Source of the DNA: Pictodentalium vernedei
Lineage: Eukaryota > Mollusca > Scaphopoda > Dentaliida > Dentaliidae
Direction of reading: 5' to 3'
NCBI GenBank assembly: GCA_031216915.1
Contig: JAUFNR010000077.1
Span: 62,001-126,000 of the forward strand
DNA: 64,000 nucleotides
Shown here: piece by piece, positions 44,479 through 54,382 of the stretch
Position numbering within the stretch: position 1 is the stretch's first letter
How the letters are laid out: every line of letters begins with the position of its first letter
Notes under the pieces: model-generated
What the model saw: only the letters and a program-made list of their open reading frames with translations
What the model was told of the DNA's origin: nothing
Database searches by the model: none
Program-made: the position numbers and the translations under genes

Positions 44479-45818
44479 CTGCAAGATAAAAAATATTTGT
44501 TTATTGAGGAACGAAGGCCAAGTAGGGCCCTGTGTATCGCAGTCCAAGTCCTGAGCGAAAAATTTCACCGTAGGTCCTGAGTGAAAATTTACAGGTGCAA
44601 TTTTTCCCTCTTGTCTTTCCGAAGACAAGTGCAAGTTACCCCATGTAAATTTTCAGCTAAGTTTTTGCCAGTTATATTAGCACATTTGAAACAGTCATAG
44701 CCCCCACCCAGAGTTGCATGGTATTGGAATAAAAAGGTACCAAAGTGTCAAAGAAAATATCATAATAGACTGTATTAGTGGTGTCAGTGATATTTAATCA
44801 TGACAGTCTGCACTCAGATTTTGGGTAATAACAAATTAAAAGGTTTTTTTAAGCTCTCTGAGGGACATTTAAGTCACTGGAACCCCATACCAGCCCAATG
44901 CAGAGCATGCATTCCTTCACCTTAGAAATTATTGTCATAGACCCGTGCAATTTTGCCACGATTGTGACTGTCACGAATCATAAAAAATTAATAGTGGTTG
45001 TGTGTGTGACCATTGTTGCTCTTTTTCCTTCATTTTCAGACAATTTACCACAGGCATTCTGGGACTATTAACCCTTAAGTAACTTTACTGTGTTTACTCG
45101 CTTTGTTACATCATGATAATAGTACTGATACCGGATTTCAGTAAACCATACCATGGTAATGGCAAGGTATGGTTTTCAATACCAAAAATATTTAGTATAT
45201 TGAAATACTGTGCAACTCTACAGCCCCAACACCACTACCAAAATGCAGAAGGGGTTCCAATTAGAAGTTTGGATATGGATAAACTCCCCCCATCCCCCCC
45301 CTCCCACACACACACACACACACATTCGCAGAAAACAATGTATCTGTGCGTCGTCAAAAGTAGCTGAGCTGAAGTTCTGATTTTACTACAGGAATCTGTA
45401 TTACTGCTATACTAACCAGGCACTGGCATGGAATGACGAGGAGCTGAAATAAACAGGTGGCCAATTAACTAAGTGCCGACATAACCAGGAGAAGCACTGA
45501 CAAAGTAACATTTTGAGCTGATAACTTGGAATAAATCTCTCGATAAGTTATCCTCAGATGAAGTGATTATAATTTACTGCCCGTCCCCATTTCAAACTTT
45601 GCAATAAGTTTTATGGGCGCTGTTTTAGCACTTAGAAATAGGAAAATAAGAGCGGGACAAGAACTGATATCGCACATTTTCAATTTGAACAGAATCACTT
45701 TTATTATTCGAAATCGAATTGAACCTCAAATTGAATCAGTGGCATCTTGAAGATGACCGATGGGGGGTGGGGTGCAATAAAGCTAATTTATTCCAACTGA
45801 TAAAATAATCCAACTATA
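44479..45818. other. Intron sequence
   Basis: Mostly unique AT-rich sequence. It has a (CA)10 run at 45305-45324 and C-rich words before it. No exon recognised. Confidence 0.6.
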
Positions 45819-45965
45819 ATGAAAGTGTCAATGACACTGTAGCTCAACTTGTGTAAGACAAGTACATGTATAGTATGTGACACAGCAATGACACACATCT
45901 AGGTAATGACATGATAACAAAGGTACATGTAAAGTATTGTAAAGGTCTGTACATAAATAATGACC
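45819..45965. repeat. Second copy of the composite-repeat left end
   Basis: About 145 bp matching 38867-39010 (AAAGTGTCAATGACACTGTA ... GGTCTGTACATAAATA). The internal units are absent here, so it is a solo end or truncated copy. Confidence 0.75.
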
Positions 45966-46034
45966 ACTTGCTTTCCCCTTTGAGTCTGCCCCCCCCCCCC
46001 CCTACACATGTCCGTTTTGTTCCTTCTGAGTCAA

Positions 46035-46210
46035 CCCTTTACCTAATTAATCAGTCGCATCTGTCCACGTAAGTAACACATTGAGCAATTAAAAAAAAAT
46101 TTAAACAAAACTATATCATGCAGCCCCTCATTGGAATGAGCTCAATGAGCCCATTCCAATAAGGGGGTCCAATATAGTTTTGTTGAAATTTTTTCAAAAA
46201 TTTGAAAAAA
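46035..46210. mobile_element. piggyBac-like palindromic MITE (M7), left part
   Basis: Starts CCCTTTACC after TCAA (decayed TTAA) and contains the complete palindrome with CCCCTCATTGGAATGAGCTC. DIRS copy H interrupts it at 46210; the remainder is 56428-56476. Confidence 0.78.
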
Positions 46211-46437
46211 GTTAAAAAATTTATAGTAATTTATATATTTTTTATACTTACCAATGACCCAGACATAGCTGGTGCTAACTCTTAAAAATCTAGGGCCAAA
46301 CACAAATTTTGCCCCCCAATCCCCAAAATTTGCATCTAAAACCAAAAGAAATCATGTCCTGAAGGACCTCCATACTTTGCCCCTACTGCGCATGCGCAGT
46401 GTCAAGGACGTTCCGAAATTGGCGCCAATTATCATTC
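46211..46437. repeat. DIRS copy H, 3' ITR (extended form)
   Basis: Markers TTTGCCCCTACTG and GTCAAGGACGTTCCG match the ITR at 56228-56427. Contains TGCGCATGCGCA. Confidence 0.88.
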
Positions 46438-46513
46438 TTACAAGCAGTGCCTGGTCAGCGCTATGTACTCAGTGGGGAGGCATAAGTTCCCAACTCCTGG
46501 GAGGGCCATCCCC

Positions 46514-46602
46514 GTCTGGGTCATTGGTAAGTATAAAAAATATATAAATTACTATAAATTTTTTAACATTTTTATACTGTACCAATGACCCAGACATAGC
46601 TG
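46514..46602. repeat. DIRS copy H, internal complementary region
   Basis: 89 bp with intact arms. The conserved hairpin follows at 46710-46746 and a C-tract at about 47093-47108. Confidence 0.88.
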
Positions 46603-47205
46603 AATAGGAAAAAGGCTGGAGGGCCTAGGACATAGAGGAAAATCCAATAAGCTCAACTATATAATATAGAGTCAACCCCTCAAGGAGAAAAGGAGTATTA
46701 GGCTTTACATGTATCTTTCTTATTTTATTTAAATTAGAAAGATACAATACCCTTCATAATTGAGCACAATAACATTCATGTTCTCTATTAACATCCAGTA
46801 TAACCCTTTATACTAATTATTTTTAAAGTAAGCCAATAAATAAAGTTAGTCCAGAGAATTGAGACTCTTTATATTCTTTAAAAGTGTCCGAGGATTGTAT
46901 ATTAACGCCCGTTTGACACTTGACAAATACAAATGCTTCACACCGGGCTACACTTTAAAAATATGACATGAATGAATTTTTAACATTAATATTACACTTT
47001 AAAACCATCCCGGAAACAACTCAGAAATACTGACTTCGGAGGAGGCATTCCCTTGCTTTTCACTATAAAGCAGGTGACCTAAGGGAACACCCTCCCCCCC
47101 CCCCCCCCTTCCCCTTGCCCTGGGTCAAATAGCCCAGAGCGAAGAGGGCAGCCGGACGGAGTCACTGCCAGAACAGAAAGCCTGCATAACTATAGTTGCA
47201 ACTGT

Positions 47206-48009
47206 TTAGTGGACGACATTCTGAGCAACAGATAACGGACCTAAACAATGCAGGTCTCCAGAAATGGACTCAATATTTCTGAGATAAAAATTTGTGAATG
47301 TGGATGGCTGAGACCAATAAGCAGCTTTCATTAAATCTGTAATAGCAATACTATTTGCGTAAGCCCAAGATGTAGAAAGAGCTCTTACTTCATGAGCCGA
47401 AATCTTAAGCACAGACTGCTGAGAAGAAGATAGATTATCATAAGCAGTACGGATAGTTAATTGAATCCATCTAGCAATAGAATGGACCGAAATGTCCTTT
47501 CTATTAGGCATCAGAGACAGAAAGAAACGTTTCCGTCCCTTTCTGATAAACTGAGATCTCTGTTTATAAATACGTAACGCTCTAACAGGACAGAGTAAAG
47601 GCCTACGCCCGTCTGAAGACGGAAGGGCCTTAATAACAATAGGTTCCGGATATTTATTAGGAGCCTGATTCTTAGCTAAAAATCCCACATTAGTAGTGAA
47701 GGTGATAGTGTTCCCGACACTACGATAGTGAGAATCATCCACCGACAGTGCATGAAGCTCACTGACTCTTCTAGCAGAAGAGAAAGCTAAGAGAAAAGCT
47801 GTCTTATAAGACAAGAATTTGAAATCTACTGTCCCAAGAGGTTCAAATGGCTTTTCCTTCAGTTTAAGAAGAACCCAAGCTAAATTCCACTTAGGAATTA
47901 ACCTAAGAGTTCTGGGTCTATTTATCGAGAAGTTTCTAACTAACTTAGACAAAGAGACATTAGATCCAATTTGTAAACTATCATGATGTGCATAGGTATC
48001 AGATAACAT
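47206..48009 (-). pseudogene. DIRS tyrosine recombinase, N-terminally broken, copy H
   Basis: An open 267-codon stretch from MLSDTYAHH to the normal C-terminus. It keeps all visible catalytic residues (ARRVSEL, AHEVRAL, FYLRNI). Upstream, one base is missing near 48043 (GCAGTTGATTTCG against GCAGTTTGATTTCG), which shifts the core-binding region out of frame, and the 5' part is deleted. It could at most make a truncated recombinase. Confidence 0.82.
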
Positions 48010-48335
48010 AGACCTATAACCCTTAATAGTAACAGGCTGCAGTTGATTTCGTCAAACAAGTATACTAGAAAGTTTGCAATGTCTGGTATGGAGGGATCGA
48101 AAATATCAACAGAATGATCCCTACACCAACGACGAAAAACCTTCCACTTAGCCGCATAGTTTAGCGAAGAGGAGGTCCTCCTACAGTTAGAAATCGCGTC
48201 GGCGAAGCTGGTAGAATATCGGCGGTCACGTAGCCAAGGTGCGGTCGTGTGCGCTGGTGAGAGGAAGAAGCCTGAGCAGTCTCAGCGGACTGTCTATACA
48301 ACGGAGCGTAATTTAAAAAAATAATTTTTTGAAAA

Positions 48336-48560
48336 GTTAAAAAATTTATAGTAATTTATATATTTTTTATACTTACCAATGACCCAGACTTAGCTGGTGC
48401 TAACTCCACAAAAACCAGGGCCAAACACAAATTTTGCCCCCAATCCCCAAAATTTGCATCCAAAACAAAAAGAAATCATGTCCTAAAGGACCTCCATAGT
48501 ACGACTCTACTGCGCATGCGCAGTGACGCAGTCGTCCCGAAATTGGCGCCAAATATCATT
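48336..48560. repeat. DIRS copy I, 3' ITR (extended form)
   Basis: Identical to that of copy B apart from one missing C in the CCCCCAATCCCC run. It has the NRF1-like palindrome at 48511-48522 and the E2F-like TTGGCGCCAAA at 48543-48553. Confidence 0.92.
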
Positions 48561-48636
48561 CTTACTGGCAGTGCCTGGTCAGCGCTATGTACTCAGCGGG
48601 GAGGCAAGAGTTCCCAACTCAGGGAGGGCCATCCCC

Positions 48637-48725
48637 GTCTGGGTCATTGGTAAGTATAAAAAATATATAAATTACTATAAATTTTTTAACATTTTTATAC
48701 TGTACCAATGACCCAGACTTAGCTG
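48637..48725. repeat. DIRS copy I, internal complementary region
   Basis: 89 bp, both arms perfect. The junction of the two termini is between 48690 and 48691. Confidence 0.92.
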
Positions 48726-48832
48726 AATAGTAAACAGGCTGGAGGGCCTAGGACACAGAGGAAAATCCAATAAGCTCAATTATATAATAAAGAGATAACC
48801 CCTTAAGGAGAAAAGGAGTATTAGGCTTTACA

Positions 48833-48871
48833 TGTATCTTTCTTATTTAATATTTAAATTAGAAAGATACA
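48833..48871. other. Conserved hairpin downstream of YR, copy I
   Basis: TGTATCTTTCT pairs with AGAAAGATACA around a 17-base AT loop, as in copy B. Confidence 0.65.
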
Positions 48872-49333
48872 CTACCCTTAATAATTGAGCACAATAACAT
48901 TCATGTTCTCTATTAACATCCAGTATAACCCTTATACTAATTATTTTTAAAGCAAGCCAATAAATAAAGTAGTCCAGAGAATTGAGACTCTTTATAATCA
49001 TTTAAAAGTGTCCGAGTATTGTATATTAAAGCCCGTTTGACACTTGACATATACAAATGCTTCACACCGAGCTACACTTTAAAAATAAGACATGAATGAA
49101 ATTAAACATTAATATTACACTTTAAAACCATCCCGGAAGCGACTCAGAAATACTGTCTTGGAGGAGGCATTCCCTTGCTTTTCACTATAAAGCAGGTGAC
49201 CTAAGGGAACACCCACCCCCCCCCCCCCCCCCCCCCTTCCCCTTGCCCTGGGTCAAATAGCCCAGAGCGAAGAGGGCAGCCGGACGGAGTCACTGCCGGA
49301 ACAGAAAGCCTGCATAACTACAGTTGCAACTGT

Positions 49334-50551
49334 TTAGTGGACGACATTCTGAGCAACAGATAACGGACCTAAACAATGCAGGTCTCCAGAAATGGACTCA
49401 ATATTTCTGAGATAAAAATTAGTAAATGTGGAAGGCTGAGACCAATAAGCAGCCTTCATTAAATCTGTAATAGCAACACTATTAGCATAAGCCCAGGAAG
49501 TAGAAAGAGCTCTTACTTCATGAGCAGAAATCTTAAGCACAGACTGCTGAGAAGAAGATAAATCTTCATACGCAGTACGGATAGTTAACTGAATCCATCT
49601 AGCAATAGAATGGACTGAAATGTCCTTTCTATTAGGCATCAAAGACAGAAAGAAACGTTTCCGTCCCTTTCTGATGAACTGAGATCTCTGTTTATAGATA
49701 CGTAGTGCTCTAACAGGACAGAGTAAAGGCCTACGCCCGTCTGAAGACGGAAGAGCCTTAATAACAATAGGTTCCGGATATTTATTAGGAGCCTGATTCT
49801 TAGCTAAAAAACCGACATTAGTAGTGAAGGTGATAGTGTTCCCAACACTACGATAATGAGAATCATCCACCGATAGTGCATGAAGCTCACTGACTCTTCT
49901 GGCAGAAGAGAAAGCTAAGAGAAAAGCTGTCTTATAAGATAAGAATTTGAAATCTACTGTCCCAAGAGGTTCAAATGGCTTTTCCTTCAATTTAAGGAGA
50001 ACCCAAGCTAAATTCCACTTAGGAATTAATCTAAGAGTTCTGGGTCTATTTATCGAAAAGTTTCTAACCAATTTCGATAAAGAGACATTAGATCCAATTT
50101 GTAAACTATCATGATGTGCATAGGTATCAGATAACATAGATCTATAACCCTTTATAGTAACAGGCTGCAGTTTGATTTCGTCAAACAAGTATACTAGAAA
50201 GTTTGCAATGTCTGGTATAGAGGGATCAAATATATCTACAGAATGATCCCTACACCAACGACGGAAAACCTTCCACTTAGCCGCATAGTTTAGCGAAGAG
50301 GAGGTCCTCCTACAGTTAGAAATCGCGTCCACTGCTCGTCCTGTAAAGTGCTTGCCATGCAAGAAGGACCGCACAACGGAAAAACGTGAAGGTTGAGACC
50401 TTGCGGGTTGTGATGGAGTTGGCGCGATTTCCCCTGCGAAAGAAGATCCTCTCGTGGAGGAAGCTTCCGCGGTAGGTCCCACAACAGACACCTGAGTAGA
50501 TTTATCCACGGTCTCTGTGGCGACAGAGATGCTACCAACAGAATCTTGCAT
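49334..50551 (-). CDS. DIRS tyrosine recombinase, copy I (405 aa)
   Basis: Recombinase expected to integrate the circular DNA intermediate. Catalytic residues: Arg about 218 (SSARRVSEL), His344, Arg347 (SAHEVRAL), Tyr380 (FTNFYLRNI), with a Trp in AAYWSQ. The N-terminal core-binding part is at residues 90-170. The start is the ATG at 50549-50551 (MQDSVGS). The same frame, which is also the gag frame, is open back to about 52222 but without a better Met, so a gag-linked or reinitiated product is possible. It overlaps the end of pol by 262 bases. Confidence 0.9.
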   Translation of the reverse strand: MQDSVGSISVATETVDKSTQVSVVGPTAEASSTRGSSFAGEIAPTPSQPARSQPSRFSVVRSFLHGKHFTGRAVDAISNCRRTSSSLNYAAKWKVFRRWCRDHSVDIFDPSIPDIANFLVYLFDEIKLQPVTIKGYRSMLSDTYAHHDSLQIGSNVSLSKLVRNFSINRPRTLRLIPKWNLAWVLLKLKEKPFEPLGTVDFKFLSYKTAFLLAFSSARRVSELHALSVDDSHYRSVGNTITFTTNVGFLAKNQAPNKYPEPIVIKALPSSDGRRPLLCPVRALRIYKQRSQFIRKGRKRFFLSLMPNRKDISVHSIARWIQLTIRTAYEDLSSSQQSVLKISAHEVRALSTSWAYANSVAITDLMKAAYWSQPSTFTNFYLRNIESISGDLHCLGPLSVAQNVVH

Positions 50552-52581
50552 TGAGATTGTTTTATCTTTAGCAATACTTGTTGAATTAACGGCGCTGGAG
50601 GATTTGCATATCCTATCATTCCGTCCCAAGGGATCGACAGAGCGTCTACTGCAAATGCTCTTGGATCCGGACACGGGGACACATACGTCTGCAACTGATT
50701 GTTGAGATGTGTCGCAAATAAGTCTATCATTGGCCGTTCCCATTGGTAGCAAATCTGATTGAATACTTGTTTGTTGAGAGTCCACTCCGACGGCAACAAG
50801 CGACCCTTTCGTGAAAGGGAGTCTGCTAGCACATTCAGACGACCCGGTATGTGACGGACCGAAAGAAGAACGTGATGTTCCAACGCAAACAGAAGGATTC
50901 TTTCCGTTAGATTGAACAACGGAACTGAATGAGTGCCTCCCTGATTCCGTATATACGCCACTACTGTCGTATTGTCGGATAGGATTTGGACATGAGCATC
51001 GTGAATAATGTCCATCCAGTGACGTAACGCAAGCCAAATTGACATCATTTCCTTGATGTTTATGTGCTTGCACAGGAATTGCGGATCCCAAAGACCCTGG
51101 CATCTCGAATCCGTTGGGATTAATGATGCACCCCAACCTGTTTGACTGGCATCCGTCATAATGGTAAAACTCGGATCCGGCAACTGCAGCGGAACTCCTT
51201 GAGTTAACCACTGAATGTTTGCCCAAGTCTGAATCTCTTGTTTCACTTGATCTGACAAGAGAACGTCTACATCGAGCGAATGAATTTTCACACTCCAATT
51301 CTGAGTCAGGAAAATTTGAAGAGGCCGTGTGCGTAGCCGTCCCATCGGAATGAGATCCGCGGCGGCTCCGCACAGACCTATCAGTCTCATAAATTCTCTC
51401 GCCGTGACTTTGTCTGCATTCAGACAATAGCGAGCGTAACAACTGACTAATTTCGCTCTGGTTAACGGCAGACGAACGAGATTGTTGTGCGTCTCGAAGC
51501 TCATTCCCAGATGAGTGAATGACTTGGACGGCACCAGATCCGACTTCTCCTCGTTTACTATGAAACCGAGACGTCGGAGCAATAGAAGAAGATTCTGAAC
51601 ATCGTTCTGAAGCGTTAACTCGTTGCCGTACCTCTGAAGAATGTCGTCCAGGTAGGCCGACGTTACCGCAGATGAATGAGCTCGGAAGTAGATCATTACC
51701 GAGTTCATTACCCGAGTGAAAGCCCAGGGTGCTAGATTCAATCCGAAGCACATGGCCCGGAACTGATACACCACTCCTAGGACTGCGAAGCGTAGATACT
51801 TTCGGAATGTCGGATGTACCATGACGTGAAAGTACGCATCTTTGAGATCTATGCTCGTTGCATAATCGTTCACTCGAATACTCGCTCTGACCGATCGAAT
51901 CGTCTCCATATAAAACTTCGGAGCGACGATCAGCTTGTTTATCCAGCTCAAATCTATGACTGGACGGAACGAGCCGTCTGGTTTCGGAACCAGAAACAGA
52001 TGGCTGTAGAATCCCAGCGATTCCTGGTTTTCTACGACCTCTACCGCGTTCTTCATTAAAAGAGACTGCACCTCTGATACCAGAGCGTCTCTTTTCTGAG
52101 GATTTGACGGAAGATGAGTCCACTTTGGACTTCGAGTTAATGGAGGCTTTCGTTTGAAGGATATCTTTAGACCTTCCGAAGTCACTCCTCTCACCCACGG
52201 GTCGTCCGTAATCGACGCCCACTCTTGAGAAAAACTCGACAACCTTCCGCCAACCGGAACGCGATAGAGGTTTAAGCCATCACCTCCTGGATCTGCGAGG
52301 CCTGCGGTAGGAGAAACCACGTCTTCCACGACCCACACCTCGCCTCGTCGACCTCGGGGCATCCGACCGATTGTCCCGGCCTGAAGGACGTCCCGAACGA
52401 GAGTCGCTATCCTGACGGTCTCTCGAATAAGAGCCAGAGGACGCACCGGAACCTCTATAGGAACCTCTCTTGGGCGCATAAGACACAGAAGTGCCCGCCT
52501 TATTCGTGTCTGCTGTATCCGACCTTTTAGGAGCGGATCTGAACAACAGAGAATCACTAGCTTTCTTTTTAATATTATCAT
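50290..52581 (-). CDS. pol: DIRS pol: RT, RNase H, methyltransferase-like, copy I (763 aa)
   Basis: Intact polyprotein. RT spans about residues 150-370: LVPKPDGSFRPVIDLSW, SIDLKDAYFHV (Asp245), CFGLNLAPWAF, and AYLDDIL with YLDD at 310-313. RNase H spans about 470-590, with the DEDD set Asp477 (TDASQTGWG), Glu511, Asp536 (LSDNTT) and Asp587 (NVLADSLSR). The tail (about 615-700), IDLFATHLNNQL, PDPRAFAVDAL, GYANPPAPLI, resembles the adenine-methyltransferase-like domain of DIRS1 elements; NPPA is the likely catalytic motif. The start is the ATG at 52579-52581, 302 bases inside gag in the +1 frame; leaky scanning, reinitiation or frameshifting is needed. Confidence 0.92.
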   Translation of the reverse strand: MIILKRKLVILCCSDPLLKGRIQQTRIRRALLCLMRPREVPIEVPVRPLALIRETVRIATLVRDVLQAGTIGRMPRGRRGEVWVVEDVVSPTAGLADPGGDGLNLYRVPVGGRLSSFSQEWASITDDPWVRGVTSEGLKISFKRKPPLTRSPKWTHLPSNPQKRDALVSEVQSLLMKNAVEVVENQESLGFYSHLFLVPKPDGSFRPVIDLSWINKLIVAPKFYMETIRSVRASIRVNDYATSIDLKDAYFHVMVHPTFRKYLRFAVLGVVYQFRAMCFGLNLAPWAFTRVMNSVMIYFRAHSSAVTSAYLDDILQRYGNELTLQNDVQNLLLLLRRLGFIVNEEKSDLVPSKSFTHLGMSFETHNNLVRLPLTRAKLVSCYARYCLNADKVTAREFMRLIGLCGAAADLIPMGRLRTRPLQIFLTQNWSVKIHSLDVDVLLSDQVKQEIQTWANIQWLTQGVPLQLPDPSFTIMTDASQTGWGASLIPTDSRCQGLWDPQFLCKHINIKEMMSIWLALRHWMDIIHDAHVQILSDNTTVVAYIRNQGGTHSVPLFNLTERILLFALEHHVLLSVRHIPGRLNVLADSLSRKGRLLPSEWTLNKQVFNQICYQWERPMIDLFATHLNNQLQTYVSPCPDPRAFAVDALSIPWDGMIGYANPPAPLIQQVLLKIKQSQCKILLVASLSPQRPWINLLRCLLWDLPRKLPPREDLLSQGKSRQLHHNPQGLNLHVFPLCGPSCMASTLQDEQWTRFLTVGGPPLR

Positions 52582-54382
52582 AAATAGCGGAAAGCTTGCC
52601 GTCAAAGAGAAGATCTCCTGAGACCGAAGCGACTCTAAGAGAGTTCTTCACCTTAGAATCCACTAGTGTGGATGTAGCCAGGGCTGCGTCACGTCTAACC
52701 AACTCCAGATTTGCCACTGAAAGGGCGGAGTTACACGTGGAATAAGCTACTGCCCTTGAAAGAAGTCTTAAAGAGGATTGTATATCCTGAAACTCTTCCC
52801 CTTGAAGGCGCAGTGATAACGCCTTAGTAAGGTGATCTGCGTAAGATAAGGCATCTAAATTGGCTCTGTTAGACGCAATAGCTGTTTCCAACACTGCGGT
52901 TGGAATAGAAGCTGACGACGGTAATGATAGCTCTAAGTCTTCCGCCTCGTCGTCCATACGCAGAGGAACTCTCGGTATACCCTGACCTGCCGTGTCGAAT
53001 TTATTCCTTGCATTAATGAAAGGCAGGTTGAGAGTATTTGCGGACAAGAAACCTGCTTTCCCCGTCCTGGAAGCAAGTTTAAAAATAGCGTCGTTCAATA
53101 ATTCAAATGTTCTTGCAACATTATTGGACTGCGACGGAAACTCGGGAGCGATGTCCCTGAACCGCTCAAAAAATTCAGAGTCCAATGACGCTATAATTCT
53201 CCTGTCCGGAAGCGCAGCAGTCTGGCCCGACGGAACAACTTGAGGAAGAAAGTGCCGGATGAAGTCCACGGCAGCTTTATGTTGTTCCGAAAGGGATAGC
53301 TCCAATTCATCCGTATCCCTTTCACCATCCGGTCGGACCTCCCGATGTACCCGGTCGTCCGCCCCCGATGCTTCAGCGGAGCGTACCGACCCAGCGCCGT
53401 CGGATAATTCTCGATCCGACACCGTTTCTGTCGGCTGCTGGGATGCTGCGATAAGCTGTGCTATCTGCACTAGAATGTCCGACGTCGAGACCTGCGGAGG
53501 AGCGGTCTTTCGCTGCTTCGCCGAGGGCAGCTCCGCATCAGATGGCTCCCGCATACTTTTCCTATGCGAACGTCCGGAGTCCATCGGTCTCGAATCCCTG
53601 GCTGCCGGATGGTGTGACCTGGTCGCCGAAGAATCCTTCATCGGCGAAGCTGGCAAAATATCGGAGGTCACGCAGCCAAGGTGCGGTCGTGTGCGCCGAC
53701 GAGAAGAGGAAGCCTTAACAGTCTCTGCGGACTGCTTATACAACGGAGCGTCCCGAGCGACGGACGTATGCTCCACTAAAGACACATTTTGTACCACAAC
53801 ATCTGGTCCCAGATGTTGTTGTACGAGAGAGGGGCCTCTCTCGCTCGCGGCCCGGCTGGACCTGGACGAGCTAGGAACCGGACTAAAAGGCTTCCTCCGT
53901 TCTCGTTCACTATCCGCCGTCACTGGGTGTGCATCTATTATTTTTATAGTGCTCGCATCACCCAAAATTTCCTCTTGGACCGCATCGGACGAACCCGGCT
54001 GCCGAACCATTCGGTGAATGGACGCTACACCGGGCGAGCTAGCGGACGACATTTGTCTAATCTCCATGAGCACTTTTGCCGCTAGCTCTGAATTTATTTG
54101 TGACGACGGACGCACACTTGAAGAAGATAACATGGAAACATCACCCTGTTCTGGTTCCTCTGAAATAGAAACTGAGAGAGTAGAGTGACCTTGTGGAGAA
54201 AGAGCCGGCATCGCTCTTTCTCCAGAAACAACATATCGTGACACACGTTTCCAATGTTTCTCATCCCAATGTTCACATATAGGACAGGGATTAATGCGAG
54301 AACACTGACTACAATTAATACAATGATCATGAAAGTCAGAGGAAGATTTCTTCCTATTACAATTTGAACAAAGTCCCTTCAT
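52280..54382 (-). CDS. gag: DIRS gag-like nucleocapsid protein, copy I (700 aa)
   Basis: Intact; start at the ATG 54380-54382, as in copy B. N-terminal cysteine cluster C-x2-C-x12-C-x2-C-x2-C-x5-C-x2-C, then a long Ser/Arg-rich, probably disordered region, a conserved central segment (LSYADHLTKALSLRLQGEEF, LRVASVSGDLLFDGKLSAIY) and a basic Arg/Gly-rich tail. No protease motif is visible, as expected for DIRS. The middle of this gene is the part duplicated in the C/D/E family. Confidence 0.9.
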   Translation of the reverse strand: MKGLCSNCNRKKSSSDFHDHCINCSQCSRINPCPICEHWDEKHWKRVSRYVVSGERAMPALSPQGHSTLSVSISEEPEQGDVSMLSSSSVRPSSQINSELAAKVLMEIRQMSSASSPGVASIHRMVRQPGSSDAVQEEILGDASTIKIIDAHPVTADSERERRKPFSPVPSSSRSSRAASERGPSLVQQHLGPDVVVQNVSLVEHTSVARDAPLYKQSAETVKASSSRRRTRPHLGCVTSDILPASPMKDSSATRSHHPAARDSRPMDSGRSHRKSMREPSDAELPSAKQRKTAPPQVSTSDILVQIAQLIAASQQPTETVSDRELSDGAGSVRSAEASGADDRVHREVRPDGERDTDELELSLSEQHKAAVDFIRHFLPQVVPSGQTAALPDRRIIASLDSEFFERFRDIAPEFPSQSNNVARTFELLNDAIFKLASRTGKAGFLSANTLNLPFINARNKFDTAGQGIPRVPLRMDDEAEDLELSLPSSASIPTAVLETAIASNRANLDALSYADHLTKALSLRLQGEEFQDIQSSLRLLSRAVAYSTCNSALSVANLELVRRDAALATSTLVDSKVKNSLRVASVSGDLLFDGKLSAIYDNIKKKASDSLLFRSAPKRSDTADTNKAGTSVSYAPKRGSYRGSGASSGSYSRDRQDSDSRSGRPSGRDNRSDAPRSTRRGVGRGRRGFSYRRPRRSRR

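Larger units (their letters stand above)
46211..48335 (-). mobile_element. DIRS copy H, part 1 (deletion derivative)
   Basis: 3' ITR, ICR, 3' region and most of YR. At about 48199 it jumps from YR to gag (equivalent to loss of B 11406-14705). At about 48309 it jumps from gag to the leader (B 14812-15545). Copy I is inserted at 48335. It is a second, independent kind of non-autonomous DIRS. Confidence 0.88.

Noticed and set aside
49334-52222. 962-residue protein as one gene
   Set aside because: The apparent start is GTG and the first 550 residues are the alternative frame of pol. Only the C-terminal 405 residues, from an ATG, match a recombinase.
52582-52605. pol start at 52605 and gag starts at 15495 and 54433
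   Set aside because: These are TTG codons. The first ATGs (52581, 15444, 54382) are used instead for this nuclear eukaryotic element.
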